A stretch of 64,000 nt of DNA from an uncultured Lachnospiraceae bacterium (GTDB taxonomy: Bacteria > Bacillota > Clostridia > Lachnospirales > Lachnospiraceae). The notes beneath the pieces were generated by a model. That model had not been told where the DNA came from. It made no database searches and worked only from the letters and a program-made list of their open reading frames with translations. Within the stretch, counting starts at the first letter, position 1. Each line of letters opens with the position of its first letter. Positions 26,288 through 35,390 of this stretch are shown piece by piece. The stretch spans positions 124,001 through 188,000 of the forward strand of contig CACZJL010000001.1 of assembly GCA_902781505.1 (NCBI GenBank), in the 5' to 3' direction. Position numbers and translations under genes: made by a program.

Positions 26288-27106
26288 TCATTTATCAAGA
26301 AGGTCGTGTGCTGCTGTAACAACACTTTCCGGAGTCGGAACTTCACGCTGTGTAAACTCCTCGCCTTCGACATGATTCTGAAGATGCAGCAGATATTCGA
26401 TATTTCCTTCCGGACCTTTAACCGGCGAGAAATCAAGGTTCAGCAGCTCAAAGCCTATAGAAGATGCATACTCCTCCACCATCTGAATCACTTCAAGATG
26501 AGTATTTGGATCTCTGACTACACCGTGCTTTCCTACCTTTTCTCTTCCGGCTTCAAACTGAGGCTTAATCAGACAGACAATCTGACCATCATCTGTTAAA
26601 AGTCTCTTCACAGGAGCCAGTACCTTGGTCAGAGAAATAAAGGATACATCGATACTTGCAAATGCCGGTCTTTCCTGAATATCATCCGGAGTGACATAAC
26701 GAATATTCGTACGTTCCATTACAACAACACGTTCATCATTACGAAGTTTCCAGTCTAACTGACCATGACCTACATCGACAGAATAAACCTTGATAGCACC
26801 GTTCTGCAGCATACAATCTGTAAAACCGCCTGTTGAAGAACCAACATCCATACAGACCTTACTTTCAAGTACGACGTCAAAATTAGCCATCGCCTTTTCA
26901 AGCTTCAGACCACCACGGCTGACATACTTCAGAGGATTCTTCTCTCTGACTTCAATGTCACAGTCATCAGGGAAATTCGTACCTGCCTTATCTTCCTTCT
27001 GGCCGTTAACATAGACACAGCCCGACATAATAATTGCTTTTGCTTTTTCTCTGGATGCGATAAGCCCTCTCTTTACAAGAAGCACATCAAGTCTTTCTTT
27101 ACTCAT
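26288..27106 (-). CDS. tlyA: TlyA family rRNA 2'-O-methyltransferase
   Basis: This S4-domain plus FtsJ-fold methyltransferase is related to TlyA (16S and 23S rRNA 2'-O-methylation, also called hemolysin A). Of 272 residues, the S4 domain covers about 4-62 (RLDVLLVKRGLIASREKAK) and the SAM-binding motif is VCMDVGSSTGGFTDCML (about 89-105). Its ATG overlaps the dxs stop codon as ATGA, indicating translational coupling. Which rRNA sites it modifies cannot be read from sequence. Confidence 0.92.
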   Translation of the reverse strand: MSKERLDVLLVKRGLIASREKAKAIIMSGCVYVNGQKEDKAGTNFPDDCDIEVREKNPLKYVSRGGLKLEKAMANFDVVLESKVCMDVGSSTGGFTDCMLQNGAIKVYSVDVGHGQLDWKLRNDERVVVMERTNIRYVTPDDIQERPAFASIDVSFISLTKVLAPVKRLLTDDGQIVCLIKPQFEAGREKVGKHGVVRDPNTHLEVIQMVEEYASSIGFELLNLDFSPVKGPEGNIEYLLHLQNHVEGEEFTQREVPTPESVVTAAHDLLDK

Positions 27107-29001
27107 GGATTTCCCATTCCTTTTGTTTCTATTCCTAAATTTCCTGCGATTGTAACAATTCGTTCTGTAACGGTATCTGCATCAATTCCGCACTCATGAC
27201 GAAGGATATCAACATTTCCATGCTCAACGTAATCATCCGGAAGTGCAATCGTCAGAACTCTTGTATTTAGCTCTGCACGCTCAACAAACTGTGATACCGC
27301 CTGACCAAATCCGCCATTCTTCACATTTTCCTCCATTGTAACAAAGAGGGAATGATCTTTCGAAAGCTCATGCAACAGAATCTCATCAAACGGCTTTACA
27401 AAGCGCATGTTGACAACAGTGACATGAAAGCCTGCCTCTTTCAGCCGGGCGCTGACCTCTTTTGCGGTATCATTCATAATTCCGACAGCAAGAAGCGCAA
27501 TATCCTTTTCCCTTCTGATCACCTCAGCTCTTGGAGCGACGATTTTCTCCTGAACATCGTCCCACACATCAGAAGCCGCACCTCTCGGATAGCGGATTGC
27601 GATTGGTGCAGAAAACTCCTGCGTAGCAAATTCAAGCATTGCCTCGAGTTCTCTGCCGTTCTTCGGTGCCATAATGGTCATATTCGGAATAGTCGAAAGA
27701 AATGATAAATCAAAGATTCCCTGGTGTGTTTCACCATCGCTTCCTACAAGACCTGCACGGTCGAGACAAAACGTCACATGAAGGTTCTGAATACAGACAT
27801 CGTGGAGAATCTGATCAAATCCTCTCTGGAGGAACGATGAGTAAACGGCAAATACCGGCTTCAGGCCTCCCGCAGCCATGCCCGCACAATAGGTCACGGC
27901 ATGCGCTTCCGCAATGCCGACATCCATAAAACGATTCGGGAAATACTTTGAAAACTTCTTAAGCCCTGTTCCATCAGGCATCGCTGCCGTCACGGCAACG
28001 ATTTTCTCATCCTTCTTCGCAAGTTCGCATATCTTCTCTGAAAACACCTTTGAATAGGTCGGAACATCCGATTTTGCCGATTCATAGCCCGTCTTTACAT
28101 CAAAAGGTCCAATACCATGGAATCGACTTGGATTCTGTTCTGCAGGAATGTATCCTTTACCTTTCTTTGTAATAACATGAACCAGAACTGCATGATCGAT
28201 TCGTTTCGCAGTCTGAAACGTTCTGATCAGCTGCCCCATATCATGACCGTCAATAGGACCAAGATAAGTAATTCCCATCGATTCAAAGAACGGATTTGAA
28301 ATTTTCGTCTGCTGCCTGATACTTCTTTTGGTACGACGAAGTGTCTCTACGATTTTCTCACCCTTTGGAATCTTCTCAAGTGTATCCTGCACATTTTCCT
28401 TAAAATCATAATAGGAACTTGATGTACGGAAAGTATTCAGCATTTTAGTGACACCGCCGACATTTGGCGCAATTGACATCTTATTATCATTTAAAACAAT
28501 AATAAAATTAGACTTGCATCGACCTGCGTTATTTAAAGCTTCATAGGCCATACCGCCAGTTAGGGCGCCGTCTCCGATTACAGATACAACAGAGTATTTT
28601 TCATGCTGAACATCTCTTGCCGTTACATAGCCAAGACCTGCAGAAATAGAAGTCGAACTGTGTCCTGTATCAAACGCGTCATAGTCACTTTCCTTTCTCT
28701 TTGGGAAGCCGCTCATTCCACCGAATTTTCTGAGCTGATCAAAGCCTAACTTTCTTCCGGTCAGGATTTTATGCGTATAGGACTGATGTCCCACATCAAA
28801 AATCAGCTTATCTTCCGGCAGATTAAGTGTCAGATGAAGAGCCATTGTAAGCTCCACCACACCTAAATTAGATGCAAGATGACCTCCGGTTTTGCTGATT
28901 TTTGTAATCAGAAATTCTCTGATTTCTTCGGCAAGCTGCGGATACAGATTCGGACTGATTTTCTTGATATCATTTGGATTGTTAATCTGTTCTAAAACCA
29001 T
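27103..29001 (-). CDS. dxs: 1-deoxy-D-xylulose-5-phosphate synthase
   Basis: This thiamine-diphosphate enzyme condenses pyruvate and glyceraldehyde-3-phosphate, the first step of the MEP isoprenoid pathway. The 632 residues show DVGHQSYTHKILTGR, the ThDP motif GDGALTGGMAYEALNNAG, the GPIDGHD segment, and the transketolase-like EAHAVTYCAGMAAGG and DRAGLVGSDGETHQG segments. It is one base downstream of ispA, so precursor supply and prenyl chain synthesis are transcribed together. Confidence 0.97.
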   Translation of the reverse strand: MVLEQINNPNDIKKISPNLYPQLAEEIREFLITKISKTGGHLASNLGVVELTMALHLTLNLPEDKLIFDVGHQSYTHKILTGRKLGFDQLRKFGGMSGFPKRKESDYDAFDTGHSSTSISAGLGYVTARDVQHEKYSVVSVIGDGALTGGMAYEALNNAGRCKSNFIIVLNDNKMSIAPNVGGVTKMLNTFRTSSSYYDFKENVQDTLEKIPKGEKIVETLRRTKRSIRQQTKISNPFFESMGITYLGPIDGHDMGQLIRTFQTAKRIDHAVLVHVITKKGKGYIPAEQNPSRFHGIGPFDVKTGYESAKSDVPTYSKVFSEKICELAKKDEKIVAVTAAMPDGTGLKKFSKYFPNRFMDVGIAEAHAVTYCAGMAAGGLKPVFAVYSSFLQRGFDQILHDVCIQNLHVTFCLDRAGLVGSDGETHQGIFDLSFLSTIPNMTIMAPKNGRELEAMLEFATQEFSAPIAIRYPRGAASDVWDDVQEKIVAPRAEVIRREKDIALLAVGIMNDTAKEVSARLKEAGFHVTVVNMRFVKPFDEILLHELSKDHSLFVTMEENVKNGGFGQAVSQFVERAELNTRVLTIALPDDYVEHGNVDILRHECGIDADTVTERIVTIAGNLGIETKGMGNP

Positions 29002-29002
29002 A

Positions 29003-29896
29003 TTATTTAACCCGATTAATCAGAGAATCTGTAAGCTGAATCAGGAATTCATTATCTCCCGCATTACGAATCAGATTTTCTGCTTTCTTTGAGTACTGAA
29101 GAACGTCGTCTTCTGCTTTCTCCATTCCGTAGAGGCTGACATATGTCATCTTTTCATTTCTCTCATCGGAATGAATCGGCTTACCTAACACTTCCTGCGT
29201 GCTTGTAATGTCTAAAATATCATCACGAATCTGGAATGCAATGCCAACTGCCAGACCTGCTTCTTCAAGCTCACTCACTGTCTTTTCATCAGCTCCGGCA
29301 AGAATTGCACCGGCCATAAATGCAGCCTCAATAAGTGCTCCGGTTTTTAAACGAAAGATAAAATCAAGCTGCTCTGCATTCATCTTTTTGCCGGTCAGAT
29401 ATACATCAAGCGTCTGACCACCGACCATTCCATATACACCGGCTTTTTGGGCAATTACGGAAGCTGCCTTACCTGCACGCAGTGCAGCTGACGGCTCTCT
29501 TTTAGTAATTGCATTTAACATAAGCTCATAGGCGAAATTCAAAAGAGCGTCTCCTGCAAGAATGCCGATATCCTCTCCATACTTTGCATGAGTCGTAAGA
29601 TTGCCTCTGCGATACATATCATTATCCATTGCCGGAAGATCATCATGAACCAGAGAGTATGAATGAATGCATTCAAGAGCTGCGCAAAAGTCGTAACATT
29701 CCTCCGGATTCTTACCGCCACACAGCTTGTATGTTTCAAGCAGAATCATTGGTCTTAAACGCTTGCCGCCGACATTGACACTGTAAGCTGCTGCTTCAAG
29801 AATCAGTTTCTGTAATCCCTCCTGCTTTGGCAGACGTTCATGGATGATTCTGTTAATCTCTTCCGTTCTTTTTGTTAATTCAACCTTAAAATCCAT
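29003..29896 (-). CDS. ispA: Polyprenyl (farnesyl/geranylgeranyl) diphosphate synthase
   Basis: This all-alpha prenyltransferase builds C15 or C20 diphosphates from IPP and DMAPP for undecaprenol and quinone precursors. The 297 residues contain GGKRLRPMI, the first aspartate-rich motif DDLPAMDND and the second DDILD, with YGMVGGQTLD in between. Two bulky residues before the first motif (SLVHDD) fit a short-chain product. It lies between xseB and dxs, the standard order. Confidence 0.95.
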   Translation of the reverse strand: MDFKVELTKRTEEINRIIHERLPKQEGLQKLILEAAAYSVNVGGKRLRPMILLETYKLCGGKNPEECYDFCAALECIHSYSLVHDDLPAMDNDMYRRGNLTTHAKYGEDIGILAGDALLNFAYELMLNAITKREPSAALRAGKAASVIAQKAGVYGMVGGQTLDVYLTGKKMNAEQLDFIFRLKTGALIEAAFMAGAILAGADEKTVSELEEAGLAVGIAFQIRDDILDITSTQEVLGKPIHSDERNEKMTYVSLYGMEKAEDDVLQYSKKAENLIRNAGDNEFLIQLTDSLINRVK

Positions 29897-29905
29897 ATTA
29901 TTTCC

Positions 29906-30115
29906 TTATGCTTCATCCGTATTTGTTTCATCATTGATAAGTCGAACCTGCTGCTCTACTTTATCAATACTATCCTTGCTGGCCTTCACAAGATTCATTC
30001 CAGCCTTATAAAGCTTAAAAGATTCTTCTAACGAAAGCTTTTCATCAGAAAGCCGGCTGATAATCTCATCCATCCTCTGAAAATTCTCTTCAAGATTCAT
30101 TTTCTTAGCTGCCAT
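29906..30115 (-). CDS. xseB: Exodeoxyribonuclease VII small subunit
   Basis: This 69-residue helical protein carries the family pattern NFQRMDEIISRLSDEKLSLEESFKLYKAGM. It binds the large subunit XseA to form the single-strand DNA exonuclease. The gene is 7 bases downstream of xseA. Confidence 0.95.
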   Translation of the reverse strand: MAAKKMNLEENFQRMDEIISRLSDEKLSLEESFKLYKAGMNLVKASKDSIDKVEQQVRLINDETNTDEA

Positions 30116-30122
30116 ATGTTCC

Positions 30123-31406
30123 TCACTTTTTCAGATCAAAATCTTTATCTGTAACTGTTTTAATCTGCGCTGTAGCAGTTCCGTCCTTAAAATACATCTT
30201 AACCGTCTGTTCCGGAAGAAGCTGCGACGCACTGCGAATATTTGAACCGTTTTCATCTTCCACATAAGCATATCCGCTTGTCAGAATCTTCAACGGATTC
30301 GCGGAAGTTAACTTCGCCGCAGTTACCGACAGTTTTGTTTTTGAAGCAGAAAGCTTAGCATCCATCAAAGTCTGCATGGTAGCGGAATAACTGTTCAGCG
30401 AAACATTTGCTTCACTAAGCTTCCTGTAAAGTAGATGAGACAGTTCCGATGAAATTCCTTTGAGCCTTTGCTTCTGGTTGCTCAACTTCCCTTCCGGAGA
30501 GAACTTTTCGAGCTGAAGACTCCTCTTCTCAAGAAGACTAATCCTCTCTCTGATACGATCCTGCATCAATCTGACAAAAGTTTCCTGCCTGTAGCTGAAA
30601 CTCTGCTCAAATACTGACCACTCCGTAACAGCAAGCTCCGCCGCAGCAGAAGGCGTTGATGCACGTCTGTCTGCTACAAAATCACAGAGCGTAAAATCCG
30701 TTTCATGACCTACCGCTGAAATAATCGGTGTCTGTGCATTGAACACAGCTTCCACAACCATCTCTTCATTAAAAGCCCAGAGGTCCTCTATCGATCCGCC
30801 GCCTCTTCCTACGATAATGCAGTCAAGTCCAAGCGTATCCAGCTTTTCGATTCCTGCGGTAATACTGTATTTCGCATTTTCACCCTGAACCAGAGCCGGA
30901 TACAGATATAAAGATACATACGGATTTCTGCGTTTTGAGATATTAATAATATCCTGAACCGCAGCTCCGGAATCTGCCGTCACAATTCCAATTTTCATGG
31001 CAAATGGCGGGATAGCCTGCTTGTATTGTTCAGCAAAATACCCCATATCGGCAAAGTATTGTTTTAACTTCTCATATCGTTCACGTAACTCGCCGATTCC
31101 CTCCTGGCGAATCTGATCTGCATAAATCTGATACTGGCTGGTCTGTGTATAGACAGAAATCCTTCCATCCACAATTACCTTCATACCGTCATCAAGTCTG
31201 AACGTAAGATTGTCCGTCTGACTTCTGAACATAATACCTTTCAGCGTAGAATCGGCATCTTTCAACGTAAAATAAATATGTCCCGAAGGATGGTACTTGC
31301 AATTGCTGACCTCGCCTTTAATAGATACGCGGTTCAGGACAAAATCCTGTCGGAACATATTTGTAATATAATTATTTATTTCTGTAACAGTGTAAACACC
31401 TGCCAT
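30123..31406 (-). CDS. xseA: Exodeoxyribonuclease VII large subunit
   Basis: This is the catalytic subunit of the nuclease that degrades single-stranded DNA into short acid-insoluble pieces. The 427 residues have an N-terminal OB fold (YTVTEINNYITNMF ... VKGEVSNCKYHPSGHIYFTLKD) and a catalytic region with VTADSGAAVQDIINISKRRNP, GRGGGSIEDLWAFNEE and SAVGHETDFTLCDFVADRRASTPSAAAE. A coiled-coil C-terminus for XseB binding follows. Confidence 0.96.
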   Translation of the reverse strand: MAGVYTVTEINNYITNMFRQDFVLNRVSIKGEVSNCKYHPSGHIYFTLKDADSTLKGIMFRSQTDNLTFRLDDGMKVIVDGRISVYTQTSQYQIYADQIRQEGIGELRERYEKLKQYFADMGYFAEQYKQAIPPFAMKIGIVTADSGAAVQDIINISKRRNPYVSLYLYPALVQGENAKYSITAGIEKLDTLGLDCIIVGRGGGSIEDLWAFNEEMVVEAVFNAQTPIISAVGHETDFTLCDFVADRRASTPSAAAELAVTEWSVFEQSFSYRQETFVRLMQDRIRERISLLEKRSLQLEKFSPEGKLSNQKQRLKGISSELSHLLYRKLSEANVSLNSYSATMQTLMDAKLSASKTKLSVTAAKLTSANPLKILTSGYAYVEDENGSNIRSASQLLPEQTVKMYFKDGTATAQIKTVTDKDFDLKK

Positions 31407-31412
31407 TAAGAA

Positions 31413-31829
31413 TTACTCCTCAGGCTTAATCTTACCTAAAACACCATTTACAAGAGAAGGTGCTGACTCGTCACCATACTTCTTAGCAAGCTCAATTGCT
31501 TCATTAATCGCAACACTTGCCGGAATATCCTCATCAAACATCATCTCGTAAATACCAAGACGCATGATTGTAAGCTCTGCCTTACCAAGGCGGTTAACCG
31601 GCCAGCCCTTAGAATTTTCATTAATCTTCTCATCAATCACTGCAATCTGATCTACAATCTTACTTGTTTTGTAACTGATGTAGCTGACATCAAGATCAGA
31701 AAAATCTTCCTCAGCATTCTCAAAATATAACTTAATCTGCTCATTAAGTTTCTCATGATCATAGAACTCTGCCTGAAACAGGATTCGGAAAATGTTTTCT
31801 CTTAATTCGCTTCTTGATTTCTTCGCCAT
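31413..31829 (-). CDS. nusB: Transcription antitermination factor NusB
   Basis: NusB with NusE (S10) binds boxA RNA in rRNA operons and promotes antitermination. The 138-residue helical protein shows [17 protein letters not shown] at the N-terminus and [31 protein letters not shown] at the C-terminus, both diagnostic. A 72-base gap separates it from asp23 and contains a GC-rich imperfect inverted repeat that I do not call as a terminator. Confidence 0.95.
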   Translation of the reverse strand: MAKKSRSELRENIFRILFQAEFYDHEKLNEQIKLYFENAEEDFSDLDVSYISYKTSKIVDQIAVIDEKINENSKGWPVNRLGKAELTIMRLGIYEMMFDEDIPASVAINEAIELAKKYGDESAPSLVNGVLGKIKPEE

Positions 31830-31901
31830 ATAAACTCCATCTTCATAGGAAGAGGGCGGGCAAGACCTCTTAAGTCAAGCACGCCCCACCTTAAATTTTC
31901 A

Positions 31902-32291
31902 TTACTTTTCTTCTGCATCGACGCCGGCAATACGAACGTTTACGCTTGTCACCTTTAAACCTGTCATAGTCTCAACGGAAGTCTTAACACGTTCCTGAAC
32001 CTTCTCAGAAACAGCAGGAATCTGGTAACCGTACTTAATGTTCAAAGCTAAATCAACAGCAACTTCGCCATCATTTACATCTACCTTAACGCCCTTGGAA
32101 AGATTCTTCATTCCAAGTCTGCTTACTACTTCGTTAGTAATATTGCCTGCCATGGACTTAACGCCATCTGTCTCAGTAGCTGCAAGTCCTGCTACAATCG
32201 CAACAACCTCATCAGAAATAATCACTTCTCCGAGATCTACATTCTCATGGATTGAATAATTTGCGCCTCTGTTTTCAAATTCTTTCGTCAT
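31902..32291 (-). CDS. Asp23/Gls24 family envelope stress protein
   Basis: This 129-residue protein belongs to the Asp23/Gls24 family of abundant cytoplasmic or membrane-associated proteins linked to alkaline and envelope stress. Diagnostic stretches are GEVIISDEVVAIVAGLAATETDGVKSM and the C-terminal VKTSVETMTGLKVTSVNVRIAGV. It is the first gene of the long nusB-to-recN operon and is preceded by AGGAGG and a strong promoter. Confidence 0.93.
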   Translation of the reverse strand: MTKEFENRGANYSIHENVDLGEVIISDEVVAIVAGLAATETDGVKSMAGNITNEVVSRLGMKNLSKGVKVDVNDGEVAVDLALNIKYGYQIPAVSEKVQERVKTSVETMTGLKVTSVNVRIAGVDAEEK

Positions 32292-32353
32292 TACGAAATC
32301 CTCCTTAAATAAATCCGACCCTCAGGTCCGCGATTCTTTAATAAGCTTAATTT

Positions 32354-32382
32354 ATTATAACGGTTAGAGCGATTTTATGCAA
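32354..32382 (-). promoter_or_regulatory. Promoter of the asp23-nusB...recN operon
   Basis: On the minus strand TTGCAT (32382-32377) and TATAAT (32359-32354) have a 17-bp spacer. No other convincing promoter is seen before recN, so this probably drives ten genes. Confidence 0.8.
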
Positions 32383-32406
32383 ATATTTATTCATTCAGAC
32401 TCCCTC

Positions 32407-32435
32407 TATACAACGAAAAATGCAGGTATTATAAT
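32407..32435 (+). promoter_or_regulatory. Promoter of the polysaccharide deacetylase gene
   Basis: TATACA (32407-32412) and a consensus TATAAT (32430-32435) with a 17-bp spacer lie 35 bases before the start codon, back to back with the asp23 promoter. Confidence 0.6.
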
Positions 32436-32469
32436 ACAAATAAGATTTACTTCAGAGAGGTGACTTAAA

Positions 32470-33342
32470 ATGAATAAAATATACAAGACCTGGCCAGGCG
32501 GACGATTCAAGGTTCTGACACTCAGCTACGATGATGGCAAGGTCCAGGACAGACGTCTGGTGAAAATATTAAACGATCACGGAATTCGTGCGACCTTTAA
32601 TCTTAACTCCGGTCTCACAAACGATACATCCATTCGAATTCCGAAAGAAGAATGGAAAGAGCTTTATCAGGGCCACGAAGTGGCTGTTCACACAGTTTCT
32701 CACCCAACACTCTACCGTTCTCCCGATCTTGAGATTGTAAAAGAAATTTTAAACGACAGGGAAGAAATTGAACGCGTCATGCATCGTCCGATTCGTGGAA
32801 TGGCGTATCCTAACGGAGCCTGCGACGACCGTATCATTGGAATCGCAAAGACTCTCGGCATCCGATATGCCAGACAGGTTAACGACACCTACGCTCAGGT
32901 CTGCTCTGCAAGACAATTTGCCAAAGAAGCAGAAGGAAACATGCGGCTTGGGGATAAGACCGGATTCGAACTTCCTGAAGATTACTACCGCTGGACTCCT
33001 ACCTGTCATCACAATCATCATCTGATGCAGTACGCAAAGGAATTTGCAGCACTTTATAAGAAACAGTACCTGTACATGTTTTACGTCTGGGGACACTCGT
33101 TTGAATTTGATGATGATGACAACTGGAACATCATCGAAGACTTTGCCGAATTTATCGGAGGCAGAGACGATATCTGGTACGCAACCAATATCGAAATTGT
33201 CGACTACAACGAAGCATTTGCCAATCTGCAATTTTCGGCTGACAATTCATTCGTTTATAATCCGACTGCAACAGATGTCTGGTTAAGTGTAAATGATGGT
33301 CCTGCCATCTGTGTTCCTGCAGGAAACCAGATGGATCTTTAA
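32470..33342 (+). CDS. Polysaccharide deacetylase (NodB homology) family protein
   Basis: This 290-residue carbohydrate esterase 4-type protein has motif 1 LTLSYDDGKVQD (about 17-28, with the catalytic and metal Asp pair) and motif 2 HTVSHPTLY (about 75-83), followed by MAYPNGACDD and HSFEFDDDDNW. No signal peptide or membrane segment is visible, so it is probably cytoplasmic and may act on a small amino sugar or imported oligosaccharide, not wall polymer. It is a monocistronic gene divergent from asp23. GAGAGGTGA precedes the ATG. Confidence 0.85.
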   Translation: MNKIYKTWPGGRFKVLTLSYDDGKVQDRRLVKILNDHGIRATFNLNSGLTNDTSIRIPKEEWKELYQGHEVAVHTVSHPTLYRSPDLEIVKEILNDREEIERVMHRPIRGMAYPNGACDDRIIGIAKTLGIRYARQVNDTYAQVCSARQFAKEAEGNMRLGDKTGFELPEDYYRWTPTCHHNHHLMQYAKEFAALYKKQYLYMFYVWGHSFEFDDDDNWNIIEDFAEFIGGRDDIWYATNIEIVDYNEAFANLQFSADNSFVYNPTATDVWLSVNDGPAICVPAGNQMDL

Positions 33343-33381
33343 GATTGCTGCTTTTACTGCCAATCAAAAACAAGAAAAAAG

Positions 33382-33416
33382 AACCTCCGCATGAATTCTG
33401 CATTCATGCGGAGGTT
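33382..33416. terminator. Bidirectional terminator between deacetylase and kduD
   Basis: A perfect 15-bp stem (33382-33396 with 33402-33416) has a 5-base loop. A T run follows on the plus strand and an A-rich flank gives T on the minus strand. Confidence 0.92.
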
Positions 33417-33447
33417 TTTCACACCCTTACGGTTTTATTCATAAAAA

Positions 33448-34317
33448 TTACTTATCAAGTACGTTTACAAATTCATCTTCTTCGATTGCAGCGAACTTGC
33501 TCTCATCGAGGTTAGAAGGATCCTGACCGATGTAAGCAGAGATACCGCCATCGATGTAAACAACCTGACCGTTGATGAAGTCAGAAGCTGGAGATGCAAG
33601 GAATACTGCAAGTCCCTGAAGGTCTTCTGTCTTACCCCATCTCTGAGCTGGAGTCTTAGAACGGATGAAACGATCGAATGGAGCCATCTTACCATCCTCG
33701 CCTCTTGCTCTTAAAGGAGCTGTCTGAGGTGTAGCGATGTAGCCAGGTCCAATAGCGTTACACTGAATGTTGTACTGACCATACTCGGAGCAAATGTTTC
33801 TTGTGAGCATCTTTAAGCCACCCTTAGCTGCTGCGTATGCAGATACAGTCTCACGACCGAACTCAGACATCATAGAACATGCATTGATGATCTTACCAGA
33901 CTTCTTTTCAATCATATCTGGAATAACTGCCTTTGAACAAATGAAAGGACCTGTTAAGTCAACGTTGATAACCTGATCCCACTGAGCCTTAGACATCTCA
34001 TGCATAGGGATTCTCTTAATGATACCAGCATTGTTAACAAGAATATCGATAGTGCCGATCTTAGCCTTAACATCAGCTACGAAAGCGTTAACAGCCTCTT
34101 CGTTTGTTACGTCACAAACAGCACCATAAGCTTCGATTCCAAGCTTAGCGTACTCATTGCGTCCCTTTTCAACGAGCTCCTCATTGATATCGTTGAAAAC
34201 AACCTTTGCACCTGCTTCAGCGAAAGCCTTAGCGTATGCAAGTCCAAGTCCGTAAGAAGCACCGGTAACCCATGCTACCTTACCGTCAAGTCTGAACTTA
34301 TCTAAAATACCTGACAT
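33448..34317 (-). CDS. kduD: Short-chain dehydrogenase, KduD / gluconate 5-dehydrogenase type
   Basis: This NAD(P)-dependent SDR most likely reduces 2,5-diketo-3-deoxygluconate to KDG in pectin uronate catabolism. Of 289 residues, the cofactor motif TGASYGLG is at 18-25, then NNAG, and the catalytic Ser and YxxxK (SAYAAAKGG). It is about 35 residues longer than typical KduD at the C-terminus. I chose the ATG at 34315-34317 after AGGAGG. The upstream kduI gene supports the uronate role; gluconate 5-dehydrogenase is the main alternative. Confidence 0.85.
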   Translation of the reverse strand: MSGILDKFRLDGKVAWVTGASYGLGLAYAKAFAEAGAKVVFNDINEELVEKGRNEYAKLGIEAYGAVCDVTNEEAVNAFVADVKAKIGTIDILVNNAGIIKRIPMHEMSKAQWDQVINVDLTGPFICSKAVIPDMIEKKSGKIINACSMMSEFGRETVSAYAAAKGGLKMLTRNICSEYGQYNIQCNAIGPGYIATPQTAPLRARGEDGKMAPFDRFIRSKTPAQRWGKTEDLQGLAVFLASPASDFINGQVVYIDGGISAYIGQDPSNLDESKFAAIEEDEFVNVLDK

Positions 34318-34318
34318 T

Positions 34319-34363
34319 TTAAAATCCTCCTGAAATTTTTGTTTTTTCATAGTTTATATTCAT
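34319..34363 (-). CDS. Possible 14-aa leader ORF before kduD
   Basis: ATG at 34361-34363 opens a 14-codon frame (MNIN...SGGF) preceded by AAGGAG at good spacing. Its stop TAA ends one base before the kduD ATG. The kduD ribosome site lies inside this frame, so translating it would couple to kduD. It may also be chance; there is no composition evidence at this length. Confidence 0.3.
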   Translation of the reverse strand: MNINYEKTKISGGF

Positions 34364-34438
34364 TGCAGAACTCCTTCTATCAATTATTCTGCAAACACTA
34401 TGCCTTTTGGCTGGTCTCGGCCGCAGACGGAGACCCTG

Positions 34439-35281
34439 TTAGCGAAGATCGCTCATTGCAACGTCATCCATGTCATCAAAATCCTGGTTCTCACCAACCA
34501 TGCCCCAGATGAATGTGTAAGCATGAGTAGCGGATGCGCAGTGGATAGACCAGCTTGGAGAAATAACAGCTTCTTCATTTCTCATAACGATGTGACGAGT
34601 TTCGTTTGGTTCGCCCATGTAGTGCATAACAACTGCATCTTCCGGAACTTCGAAGTAAAGGTAAACTTCCATTCTTCTGTCATGTGTATGACATGGCATT
34701 GTGTTCCATACAGAACCTGGCTCAAGGCATGTCATGCCCATCTCAAGCTGGCAGGATTCCACCTGGCCCGGAAGGATGTACTTGTTGATTACTCTATGGT
34801 TGCAGTTTTCAAGATCACCAAGTTCCTTCTTGTTCTCTGGAAGGATATCCTTAGCAGGGTCAATGAAAACAGTTGGATATGTCTTGTGTGCCGGAGCGGA
34901 GTTGAAGTAGAACTTCGCTGGCTGATCAGCATTATCGGATGAGAATGTGATATCCTTAGCACCCATTCCGATGTACATGCCGTCCTTATATCTGAAATGA
35001 TATGGCTTGCCGTCAACAGTTACTGTACCTTCACCGCCGATGTTGATGATGCCCATTTCTCTTCTCTCAAGGAAATACTGTGCTCTTAATTCCTCACCTG
35101 CTTCAAGCTTTAATTCCTTCCCTGCAGGCATAGCAGAACCGATGATGATACGATCGATCTGGCTGTAAATTGTCTTGATCTCATCCTTTACGAAAAGATC
35201 CTGAATCAGAAAATCATGTCTTAATCTTTCGGTGTCATATGTCTTGACATCGACAGGATTTGCACCCGGTCTCACTTCCAT
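34439..35281 (-). CDS. kduI: 5-dehydro-4-deoxy-D-glucuronate isomerase
   Basis: KduI isomerises 5-keto-4-deoxyuronate from unsaturated galacturonides into 2,5-diketo-3-deoxygluconate, the substrate of KduD. The 280-residue cupin-type protein begins MEVRPGANPVDVKTYDTERLR and shows the metal-site pattern PCHTHDRRMEVYLYFEV (two His and a Glu) and the later His in WSIHCASATHAYTFIWG. GAAGGAGAG precedes the ATG. It is cotranscribed with kduD. Confidence 0.96.
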   Translation of the reverse strand: MEVRPGANPVDVKTYDTERLRHDFLIQDLFVKDEIKTIYSQIDRIIIGSAMPAGKELKLEAGEELRAQYFLERREMGIINIGGEGTVTVDGKPYHFRYKDGMYIGMGAKDITFSSDNADQPAKFYFNSAPAHKTYPTVFIDPAKDILPENKKELGDLENCNHRVINKYILPGQVESCQLEMGMTCLEPGSVWNTMPCHTHDRRMEVYLYFEVPEDAVVMHYMGEPNETRHIVMRNEEAVISPSWSIHCASATHAYTFIWGMVGENQDFDDMDDVAMSDLR

Positions 35282-35358
35282 TTTTACACTCTCCTTCTCA
35301 TGCAGAACTGTACTTAACTACTTAAACGATTAAAACTGCATGCTTATTTATACTAACA

Positions 35359-35374
35359 CAAAAAGCGCTTACAT
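35359..35374 (-). promoter_or_regulatory. CcpA cre-like site upstream of kduI
   Basis: On the minus strand the 16 bases read ATGTAAGCGCTTTTTG, matching the cre consensus WTGNAANCGNWNNCWW except that C is T at one position and the last W is G. It lies just upstream of a TATAAA box before kduI, a sensible place for glucose repression of uronate catabolism. Confidence 0.5.
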
Positions 35375-35390
35375 TCAACAGGGAGGCGGC

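Noticed and set aside
31830-31901. Inverted repeat between asp23 and nusB as a terminator
   Set aside because: The GC-rich arms pair poorly beyond five bases, and no T run follows in either direction.
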